From UBA2632 sp964452155 (lineage in GTDB: Bacteria; Bacteroidota; Bacteroidia; Bacteroidales; Dysgonomonadaceae): a stretch of DNA of 6,641 nucleotides. The first letter of the stretch is position 1, and each line of letters opens with the position of its first letter. Made by a program: the position numbers and the translations under genes. The DNA lies in assembly GCA_964452155.1 (NCBI GenBank), contig CAYVLC010000145.1, positions 1 through 6,641 on the forward strand, written 5' to 3'. The notes beneath the pieces were generated by a model, which did no database searches, had not been told where the DNA came from, and saw only the letters and a program-made list of their open reading frames with translations. Below are positions 1-5,558 of the stretch, one piece after another.

Positions 1-53
1 GTCTATATCACAACCTTTTTGAAGCTTTTTTTATCCCGAACTCACGTTACTAG

Positions 54-131
54 GTAATGACAGTACCAGAAAATCAGTTTTGGAGCACAACTCGGTAAGT
101 GCAACAAACGAACATCTGTTAAAGTCATTAC
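54..131. repeat. Inverted repeat GTAATGAC/GTCATTAC enclosing two small hairpins
   Basis: GTAATGAC (54-61) and GTCATTAC (124-131) are perfect inverted copies. Between them lie CCAGAA-AATCAG-TTTTGG (66-83, one G-T pair) and GCAC...GTGC (85-102). The 10-mer TAGGTAATGA at the left arm recurs directly at 172-181, inside the neighbouring structure at 164-245. Function is unknown; the stems are short and could be partly chance. Confidence 0.3.
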
Positions 132-163
132 TTGTTTATGGCCATAACGGAGCATCAGTTTGC

Positions 164-245
164 ACCAAAAATAGGTAATGAGAGCAATCGCTCCCTAAGA
201 AAGTATTGATTTAAAATATAAAGAGCTTCTTAGGCCTATTTTGGT
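164..245. other. Potential three-way-junction structure (inverted repeats)
   Basis: Three stems fit together with almost no unpaired linker. The outer stem pairs ACCAAAAATAGG (164-175) with CCTATTTTGGT (235-245), 11 pairs and one bulged A. Inside it are GAGC-AATC-GCTC (182-193) and CCTAAGAA (194-201) paired with TTCTTAGG (227-234). The second stem directly abuts the third, and the third abuts the outer stem. No gene reads through it. It could be a structured RNA on either strand, a folded mobile-element end, or chance; no known RNA family is recognised. Confidence 0.35.
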
Positions 246-564
246 ATAGATTAGGAGCAAAAAAGACCGTACCCTTCCTATTTTAAGATAAATAAAAAGT
301 AATACTCTTGCAACACTTGTCGTTTTGGATAGAAATAATTTTATAAGACTGTGATGGATGTACTTTTGTATTGATTTAAAAATTATATGTCTATCCAGTG
401 CCTATTATAGCTTCAATAAAACTTATCACTCACATCTTATACCTATTTTGAAGAGAAATAAGATAAATAAAGACTTTCTACTTGGTTTTTTGTCTGCTGT
501 AAAAATAGTAGATGGATTTGTCTCTCATTTTGTACAAATGAAAATAATGGGGAGTTGATATATG

Positions 565-665
565 AAAAGGCTGCCATGTTTTGGCCTGCGCCTCCCATCA
601 AAAGCCTACCCCTGGTATGTTTTCTGCTATGCAACACACGGATTACAAATCTGTGCGAGCGGGAA
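565..665. repeat. GC-richer intergenic segment with REP-like hairpin
   Basis: This stretch is clearly richer in G+C than the AT-rich DNA on both sides. It contains CACGGATT-ACA-AATCTGTG (637-655), a stem of 8 pairs with one G-T wobble around a 3-nt loop. Stems of the type GGATT-ACA-AATCC recur between genes in many Bacteroidetes genomes, some linked to REP-associated transposases; that link is from memory and not tested here. The following GCGAGCGGGAAGTGATAGC also looks like part of such an element. No transposase is present. The composition shift suggests a dispersed repeat or a remnant of one rather than a gene. Confidence 0.4.
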
Positions 666-688
666 GTGATAGCTATTCTATTTGTTTT

Positions 689-719
689 GTTAAGAACACA
701 AACGCAGGGGGTGTCTAAC
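689..719. terminator. Possible imperfect hairpin downstream of B2
   Basis: The arms starting GTTAAGAACAC (689-699) and GTGTCTAAC (711-719) pair over nine positions with two bulged adenines, around a G-rich loop. It begins about 22 bp after the B2 stop, where a terminator would be expected. On the minus strand it is followed by AACAAAACAAATAG rather than a U-run, so a Rho-independent terminator is not well supported; a bare 3'-end stem is the alternative. Confidence 0.25.
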
Positions 720-740
720 ATAAGAATACTCTTCCCTTTT

Positions 741-1859
741 TTAATTACTCTTCTTATAACTCAATACCGCCCAGCCATTAAACACAAAGGCAAAGGCAAC
801 CAATATTCCTATTGGTTGAAGTAAATCAATAAAAGAGTTTGCTTTTAGGTATATCAATCGCATGATCTCTATGAAATGAGTTAGAGGGTTTACGTAAGCA
901 ATTACTTGTGCCCACATAGGCATACTAGATACTGGAGTGAACATACCACTGAGCAAAATGATGATAAGAATAAAAAACATTACCAAAAACATAGATTGCT
1001 GCAAGGTGTCGGAATAGTTAGAAATGACAATGCCCAATGCAGATATACCCACAATGAAAATAATAGCTGCTACATAAAGCCCAACCATACTTCCCGAAGG
1101 GTACAATCCGTAGATAGACCAAGTAATTAGAATAGAAATGGTGAGTATAATAATGCCTATAATCCAATACGGAATAACCTTAGCAACAATAAAGTTGAAT
1201 TTGCTTACAGGTGTAGTATTGATCTGATTTATTGTTCCTATCTCTTTCTCTAAAACCACATTGAGTGAGGGTAGGATGCCACATATAAGTGTAATCATGA
1301 GTACAATAAATGCGGGTAGCATAAATACTTTGTAGTCCAATGTTTCGTTGTATCTGTAGCGAGGAACTATTTCAAGTTGTTGAGCTTGCTGCACTTTTAG
1401 AATAGGTTTTATTTCGAAACGCAAATCTGATGAGAAATCTGAAATAATTTCAGTTAAGTAATTGTTCCCTAGGAGGCCTTGTGTTGTATTTACTGCGTTG
1501 GCAACAATAGAAATATTGGCTTTTTGTTCTTTCACCAGCTTTTCATCGAATGACGGAGGAATAACTAGAATGATGTCGCACGCGGCATTGTCCATGTCTT
1601 GCAACGAAGACTCGTAGCTGTCGGTAACATCATTTAAAATAAAATAGGCCGATGCATCAATTTTATTTGTCAGGCGTTGCGAATAGCCACTTCTGCTTTG
1701 ATCAACTATGTTTACTTTTATATTTTTTACTTCGAAATTGATTGCCCATGGAAAAATAAGTAATACCAATATGGGGTAAAACAGTATCATTTTTGGAATA
1801 ATAGGGTTGCGCCATATCTGTTTAAATTCTTTTTCTACAAGATATTTAAGTGTTTTCAT
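741..1859 (-). CDS. ABC-2 type efflux permease B2 (YbhR-like)
   Basis: This is the complete paralogue of B1, 372 residues, and the partner of A2, whose stop codon it overlaps by 4 bp. It begins MKTLKYLVEKEFKQIWRNP, then a membrane segment at about 22-42 with the FPWAINFEVKNIKV border shared with B1. A periplasmic domain covers about 45-176, and membrane helices begin near 178. The EKEIGTINQINTTP motif (204-217) lies after the second helix, followed by hydrophobic segments at about 230-250, 258-280, 289-305 and 347-366. The motif NPLTHFIEIMRLIYLK (324-339) closely matches B1. It would form the exporter channel with A2, the energy coming from a separate ATPase. It is the last gene of the run: about 740 bp without a convincing gene follow its TAA stop. 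The substrate is unknown. Confidence 0.95.
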   Translation of the reverse strand: MKTLKYLVEKEFKQIWRNPIIPKMILFYPILVLLIFPWAINFEVKNIKVNIVDQSRSGYSQRLTNKIDASAYFILNDVTDSYESSLQDMDNAACDIILVIPPSFDEKLVKEQKANISIVANAVNTTQGLLGNNYLTEIISDFSSDLRFEIKPILKVQQAQQLEIVPRYRYNETLDYKVFMLPAFIVLMITLICGILPSLNVVLEKEIGTINQINTTPVSKFNFIVAKVIPYWIIGIIILTISILITWSIYGLYPSGSMVGLYVAAIIFIVGISALGIVISNYSDTLQQSMFLVMFFILIIILLSGMFTPVSSMPMWAQVIAYVNPLTHFIEIMRLIYLKANSFIDLLQPIGILVAFAFVFNGWAVLSYKKSN

Positions 1860-2965
1860 TCCATTCTGGGTTTTATGTTACGTATGCTCAATAGAACTAA
1901 TGCAATAACCATACTTATCAAAATTGCAATCTCTTTGGCTACAGCCATAATGCTCAAACCTTGAATCATAATTTTTTTTACCGCAGTAATATACCATCTG
2001 GCAGGAACTAATGTAGAGAGCCATTGAAGAACAAGGGGCATATTGCTTATTGGGAAAATCATACCCGATAGAATTAGCACAGGCATCATCAATCCAATTC
2101 CAGAAATAATTATGGCTGTTACTTGTGTTTGTACTAATGTTGATATTAGTAAGCCTAGCGAAAGTGAAAGGAATATGAATAAAACCGACACAAAAATGAG
2201 CAAGAGCAGGCTTCCAACAATGGGTACCTTGAGTACATAAAAAGAGAGCAACAGTATTGTAGCCAAATTTACGATAGAGAGCGCCAAATAGGGGATTGTT
2301 TTAGAAAGAAGTACAGTTGCTGCGTGCAGAGGCGATGCCAAAAGCACTTCCATTGTACCCATCTCTTTTTCTCTAACAATGGAAATGGATGTCATAATGG
2401 AGCATATTATCATCAATACCAAACCCATAATACCAGGAACAAAGGTATATGCCGATTTCATTTCTGGGTTGTAATGAAGTTTTGTCGTCACACTTACTTC
2501 ATAGGGTATTTGCTGCAAGTTCATCCACTCTTTTTGCTGTTGGCCAATAATTGCTCTGAGGTAGTTGGTAGCAATAGACCCAATATTTGGGTCGGAGCTA
2601 TCTGCAATAATCTGTATTTGCGACTTGCCAGCGTGTACCAAATTGTTATGAAAGTTGTTCGGAAAAATCAGCGCCATGTCTATCTTGCCAATGCGAAGCA
2701 GTTCGTCAATCTCTTGAATAGAGTGGGGTGTAGCTGTGAGTATAAAATATGGATTAGCTTGTACTCTTGCTTTTATGTCTTGCGTGTAAATATCTGCCTG
2801 AGGTTCGTAAATAGCAATACGGATGTTCTGCACCTCCATATTTATGGCAAATCCAAAAATCAGCATCTGCACTATTGGCATTCCTAGTAGAATAAGCATA
2901 GTTCTTCTATCACGTAAAATGTGGTAGAATTCCTTTTTTACAAATGCAAGAAATTGTTTTGACAT
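1856..2965 (-). CDS. ABC-2 type efflux permease A2 (YbhS/YhhJ-like)
   Basis: This is the complete paralogue of A1, 369 residues, and the first membrane subunit of the second permease pair. The start MSKQFLAFVKKEFYHILRDRR is typical of the family's cytoplasmic amphipathic helix. A first membrane segment follows at about 23-43, a periplasmic domain at about 44-172, and five further hydrophobic segments at about 174-195, 223-246, 250-275, 281-303 and 341-361. The cytoplasmic motif REKEMGTMEVLLASP (198-212) and PARWY (321-325) are conserved, as in other ABC2_membrane_3 exporters. The ATG at 2965 is chosen because no longer start fits the family. Its TGA stop overlaps the ATG of B2 (ATGA), so the two are translationally coupled and expected to form a heterodimer. 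No ATPase gene accompanies this pair, so it may share one with A1-B1. Confidence 0.95.
   Translation of the reverse strand: MSKQFLAFVKKEFYHILRDRRTMLILLGMPIVQMLIFGFAINMEVQNIRIAIYEPQADIYTQDIKARVQANPYFILTATPHSIQEIDELLRIGKIDMALIFPNNFHNNLVHAGKSQIQIIADSSDPNIGSIATNYLRAIIGQQQKEWMNLQQIPYEVSVTTKLHYNPEMKSAYTFVPGIMGLVLMIICSIMTSISIVREKEMGTMEVLLASPLHAATVLLSKTIPYLALSIVNLATILLLSFYVLKVPIVGSLLLLIFVSVLFIFLSLSLGLLISTLVQTQVTAIIISGIGLMMPVLILSGMIFPISNMPLVLQWLSTLVPARWYITAVKKIMIQGLSIMAVAKEIAILISMVIALVLLSIRNIKPRME
2905..2929 (-). repeat. Inverted repeat in the start of the A2 coding region
   Basis: TTCTATCAC (2905-2913) and GTGGTAGAA (2921-2929) form a 9-bp inverted repeat with one mismatch around a 7-nt loop, inside codons 13-20 of A2. 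In paralogue A1 the same place has a perfect version. It could be a stem in the mRNA about 35 nt after the start codon, or simply a result of the conserved EFYHI-RDRR protein sequence. Confidence 0.4.
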
Positions 2966-3106
2966 TTAGCTTTAACGTTACATTTCACACCAATAAAGAA
3001 CAAGATTATTCTTTATACGAAGATATAAAATGTTTTGAAGAATAGTTCTTAAGAATTGATTTATCCAAATGCAACTACAAATATTTTTGTGTGTTTAGTA
3101 AAATTA
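2966..3106 (-). promoter_or_regulatory. Intergenic leader of the A2-B2 pair with candidate promoter
   Basis: This 141 bp gap is the largest between genes of the cluster, so a separate promoter for A2-B2 is plausible. On the minus strand, TTTG (plus-strand CAAA at 3066-3069) is followed after 21 bp by TATTCTTC (plus-strand 3037-3044). This partly fits the Bacteroidetes sigma-ABfr pattern TTTG / TAnnTTTG, but only half of the final four bases match. The perfect 10-bp palindrome TTCTTAAGAA (3046-3055) lies between these two boxes, and a second inverted repeat lies closer to the gene. No clear Rho-independent terminator follows the nifX-like gene, so read-through from the first block is also possible. 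Confidence 0.3.
2993..3016. repeat. Perfect 8-bp inverted repeat upstream of permease A2
   Basis: ATAAAGAA (2993-3000) and TTCTTTAT (3009-3016) are perfect inverted copies separated by 8 bp. They sit 27 bp upstream of the A2 start codon, in the presumed 5' leader. The arms share the AAGAA/TTCTT core with the palindrome at 3046-3055. This suggests operator half-sites or an AT-rich leader hairpin. The stem is weak and no U-run follows, so it does not look like a terminator. Confidence 0.45.
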
Positions 3107-3427
3107 TTAGGCTATTTTGTTTTGTTTGAGAGAAGATAAGGCTAGGCTATTATATAGTTTGTCATTTTTAAGTGTTTCATGCGTCTTTACGCTGATACCA
3201 TGCGAGTCTATTTTATGATGAATTTGATCATCAATTTCCGATAAATAGATTTGATTGATAGAGTTTTGGTTTAACCAATTTACTATAGATTCTTTGTTTT
3301 GCTCTTCTAAAGTTGTGTTTTCCACACCAACAACTTTATCTTTTTCCATATTGAATATAACCACACGAATTTTCTCTTCATGCAAAGCAGTTAATTCATT
3401 ATTTTTTATAAAAATTGCTACTTTCAT
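3107..3427 (-). CDS. Small NifX/NifB-type cofactor-binding-like protein
   Basis: This is a predicted cytoplasmic protein of 106 residues. The start MKVAIFIKNNELTALHEEK, the middle VVIFNMEKDKVVGVENT, then a helix and the strand INQIYLSEIDDQ, followed by HKIDSHGISVKT, resemble the alternating strand/helix pattern of the dinitrogenase iron-molybdenum cofactor family (NifX/NifB C-terminal domain, PF02579). No nitrogenase genes are visible. Such domains are widespread in anaerobes and often of unknown role, so I do not claim a role in nitrogen fixation. The protein has no cysteine, and its histidines (16, 69, 70, 75, 83) are not in a recognised metal motif. An in-frame TTG at 3469 would add 14 residues and overlap the pldA stop, but the ATG at 3427 starts exactly at the family's conserved MKVA edge and is preferred. 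It lies 38 bp after pldA and probably shares its transcript. The C-terminal tail (about 85-106) is outside the fold. Confidence 0.6.
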   Translation of the reverse strand: MKVAIFIKNNELTALHEEKIRVVIFNMEKDKVVGVENTTLEEQNKESIVNWLNQNSINQIYLSEIDDQIHHKIDSHGISVKTHETLKNDKLYNSLALSSLKQNKIA

Positions 3428-3465
3428 AAGTTTATTAGTTTTAAGAGGGTTAATTGTTTTGGTTC

Positions 3466-4389
3466 TCAAAACACACTGAAGAAATCAGGCTTAATACACA
3501 TACCTATCCGCAGCTTTAAGTCGTATTTCTTATATTCTAGCAAACTATCGCCTCTTCCATTGTAAAGCTCAAAGAACAGATATTGGTTGAATTTTTTTGA
3601 GACTCTATAAGCAGTACTCAAAGTTGTATTCATTGTTATAACATTACGCCTAGGTGTAATGTTTGCATTAAACCACCATCTTTCGTTTTTTGTTCTGTAG
3701 TCTATAGAAAAGTTACCATATCCTTTGTAGGAGAGCAAATCTGTGTTGGTATCATCCATTAATAGAACTAACGGAAGCCATGCTTTAGCTCTGAAGAAAA
3801 GTCTGTCATTGAAATAGTATTTCCCTGAAATACTCGCAAAATCCCAAGAGCGCGAGTTTAAGCTATCTTTTCCGTTCGACTCATGTTCTAATTGAAGAAA
3901 CACACTACCCATATAGTTGTTGTCATCCGAAATGAGGTATCGTCCAAATCCTATTCCAGGATTGAAATTAGTATCTCGAAATGGTGACGATTTTTTATAA
4001 ATATTCCAAAATGATTTCTGCGTATAGGAGATGAAAACAAATGTGTTGAATGGCAAATAGCTATTGCTTAAACGTTGTCTGAAACTAACTTGATATTTAA
4101 CATCTGCATTATCTACATTAATTTGTTTGTTTAATGGATTGCCAGTAATGAAATAATTCTCCTTTAAGATGCCAAAAGAATGTGTAGAATCTAATTTTCT
4201 TCTCACCTCCTCTTCCGATATTTCTAAAGAACTCTTTTCTTTCAGCACTCTTTCCTTGATTATTAAATCTATTCTTTTTGCAGGTTCGGCAACAGTATCT
4301 ATTTCATGTTTCTTTTCTTGTCCATTTATATCAAACAAACATACGGAAACAGCTATAAATAAAAATATTATTCTCAAAAGATACTTCAT
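3466..4389 (-). CDS. pldA: Outer-membrane phospholipase A (OMPLA/PldA)
   Basis: This enzyme hydrolyses acyl chains of phospholipids in the outer leaflet of the outer membrane; in Escherichia coli it is a calcium-dependent dimeric 12-strand barrel. The protein has 307 residues. Residues 1-23 form a signal peptide with a probable cut before Gln24 (NG|QE); Cys17 is not in a lipobox. A charged, Lys/Glu-rich stretch follows (about 25-70), then the barrel. Family motifs are SYTQKSFW (121-128), FRDTNFNPGI (137-146), HESNGKDSLNSRSWD (169-183), and NGRGDSLLEY (277-286), which matches the E. coli C-terminal SGYGESLIDY. His169 and Ser171 align with E. coli His142 and Ser144. The third catalytic residue, Asn156, is replaced by Asp183. 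Ser179 matches calcium ligand Ser152, and Arg147 is Lys174. The protein ends in Phe, as expected for barrel assembly. It starts 17 bp after B1, so it is probably co-transcribed with that permease. Confidence 0.92.
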   Translation of the reverse strand: MKYLLRIIFLFIAVSVCLFDINGQEKKHEIDTVAEPAKRIDLIIKERVLKEKSSLEISEEEVRRKLDSTHSFGILKENYFITGNPLNKQINVDNADVKYQVSFRQRLSNSYLPFNTFVFISYTQKSFWNIYKKSSPFRDTNFNPGIGFGRYLISDDNNYMGSVFLQLEHESNGKDSLNSRSWDFASISGKYYFNDRLFFRAKAWLPLVLLMDDTNTDLLSYKGYGNFSIDYRTKNERWWFNANITPRRNVITMNTTLSTAYRVSKKFNQYLFFELYNGRGDSLLEYKKYDLKLRIGMCIKPDFFSVF

Positions 4390-4406
4390 TATTCTTATGT
4401 CTTATT

Positions 4407-5534
4407 TCAATTATTACTTTTGCTATAACTCAGTACTGCCCACAAGTTAAATCCAAAAGCAAAACCTAAAAGAGATAGTAGTGGAGCAGCAATGCCACTA
4501 TACGAACTTCCCTTGAGATATATCATGCGCATAATTTGCATGAAATAGGAAAGAGGATTGCTATGTGCTACTATTTGCGCCCATTTGGGCATACTCGCAA
4601 TGGGAGTGAACAGACCACTCAGCAAAATGATGATGAGAATAAAAAAGAACGCTAAAAACATGGCTTGTTGCAATGTTTCAGAATAGTTAGATATAATTAA
4701 TCCAAGTCCTGATATTCCAATTATAAAAATAAGCGAACTTACATATAGCGGCAAAAAACCGCCTGCAGGCCAAATTCCGTACAGCAATCCTACAACTACA
4801 AAGGCAATTGATAATATAATAAATCCAATTATCCAATAAGGGATAAGTTTGGCTAAAATAAATTGATATTTATTGACGGGAGTAACATTTATTTGTTGAA
4901 TGGTTCCGTTTTCTTTTTCGCTCACAATGTTCAATGCAGGTAATATTCCACATATCAATGTAACCATCATTACCATAAGAGCTGGAATCATAAATACCTT
5001 ATAATCTAAGTTCTCATTGAATTTGTATTGTGGAATAACGCTTATAAAACTCATTTTCTGCCTTGTAGGCGTCCCCTTGTATGCTAATTCTGAACGAAGT
5101 TCTGAAGAGTAATCGTTAAGAATTTGCGACAAATAGGCACTACCCAACAAACCACGCGTACCATTCACCGAGTTGGCCGAAAGCATCACTTCAGCCGTTC
5201 TGTTTTTTACAATATCCTTGTCGAACGAAGGTTGAATTTCAAGAATTATATCGGCATCCGATTGTTCAATGTCAATCATAGCCTCATTATAATTAGCAGT
5301 AATGTTGTTGATAATGAAATATTTTGATGCATCTACCTTTTGAATCAACCGCTGTGAATAGGAGCTGTTGTTGTGATCTACGACACTTACCTTTATATTT
5401 TTCACCTCAAAATTAATTGCCCACGGAAAAATAAGCATTACCATTATCGGATAACCCACTATCAGTTTAGGTATAATAGAATTTCGCAGTGTTTGCTTAA
5501 ATTCTTTCTCTATAAGATATTTTAATGTGCCCAT
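4407..5534 (-). CDS. ABC-2 type efflux permease B1 (YbhR-like)
   Basis: This is the second membrane subunit of the first permease pair, 375 residues long. The chosen start is the ATG at 5534; the frame also has a TTG two codons earlier, but the ATG gives MGTLKYLIEKEF, which aligns with the start of paralogue B2. The order of parts is a short cytoplasmic helix, a membrane segment at about 22-43, a periplasmic domain at about 45-178, a membrane helix starting near 181, the EKENGT motif near 207, and four more hydrophobic segments, one being the leucine/isoleucine-rich stretch at about 296-308. This is the usual ABC2_membrane_3 (PF12698) layout. It differs from B2 mainly around residues 150-166, where the periplasmic linker is slightly longer. 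It follows A1 by 24 bp and precedes pldA by 17 bp, so all three are probably one transcript. Like B2 it ends in a serine/lysine/asparagine tail. Confidence 0.94.
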   Translation of the reverse strand: MGTLKYLIEKEFKQTLRNSIIPKLIVGYPIMVMLIFPWAINFEVKNIKVSVVDHNNSSYSQRLIQKVDASKYFIINNITANYNEAMIDIEQSDADIILEIQPSFDKDIVKNRTAEVMLSANSVNGTRGLLGSAYLSQILNDYSSELRSELAYKGTPTRQKMSFISVIPQYKFNENLDYKVFMIPALMVMMVTLICGILPALNIVSEKENGTIQQINVTPVNKYQFILAKLIPYWIIGFIILSIAFVVVGLLYGIWPAGGFLPLYVSSLIFIIGISGLGLIISNYSETLQQAMFLAFFFILIIILLSGLFTPIASMPKWAQIVAHSNPLSYFMQIMRMIYLKGSSYSGIAAPLLSLLGFAFGFNLWAVLSYSKSNN

Positions 5535-5558
5535 TGTCAAAGTTTTGTTATTGATTTG

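Larger units (their letters stand above)
1..740. other. Gene-free region downstream of B2
   Basis: No convincing coding region is found here. All three minus-strand frames are closed within the first 33 bp. On the plus strand two frames are open from the left edge but stop at 53 and 57, so at most a short gene tail of about 16-18 codons could enter from the left. The first 250 bp are rich in inverted repeats, 250-560 is plain AT-rich DNA in which I see nothing, and 565-720 holds the GC-richer repeat and a weak hairpin. The region separates the efflux cluster from whatever lies to the left. Confidence 0.7.

Noticed and set aside
358..558. Plus-strand open frame of 66 codons
   Set aside because: It is low-complexity AT-rich sequence without a domain, a clear leader or an operon partner; a chance open frame.
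443..721. Minus-strand open frame of 92 codons downstream of B2
   Set aside because: It crosses the GC-richer repeat and then AT-rich noncoding DNA, has no recognisable domain, and its middle is explained by the hairpin repeat. The composition changes abruptly within the frame, unlike a real gene.
555..824. Plus-strand open frame of 89 codons
   Set aside because: Its 3' part lies antisense to the end of permease B2 and its 5' part covers the dispersed repeat; no protein features.
2324..2887. Plus-strand open frame of 187 codons inside A2
   Set aside because: It is entirely antisense to the well-supported permease A2 and its translation is rich in Cys, His and Asn without any domain; a shadow frame.
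3428..3469. Longer TTG start for the NifX-like protein
   Set aside because: It would add 14 residues outside the fold and overlap the pldA stop; the ATG at 3427 coincides with the conserved start of the domain.
4338..4341. Possible lipoprotein cysteine (Cys17) in the PldA signal sequence
   Set aside because: The residues before it (VSV) do not fit a lipobox, which needs Gly, Ala or Ser just before the Cys, and outer-membrane barrels are not lipoproteins; an ordinary signal peptidase I site at Gly23-Gln24 fits better.
5535..5540. TTG start two codons upstream for permease B1
   Set aside because: The ATG at 5534 aligns exactly with the start of paralogue B2.
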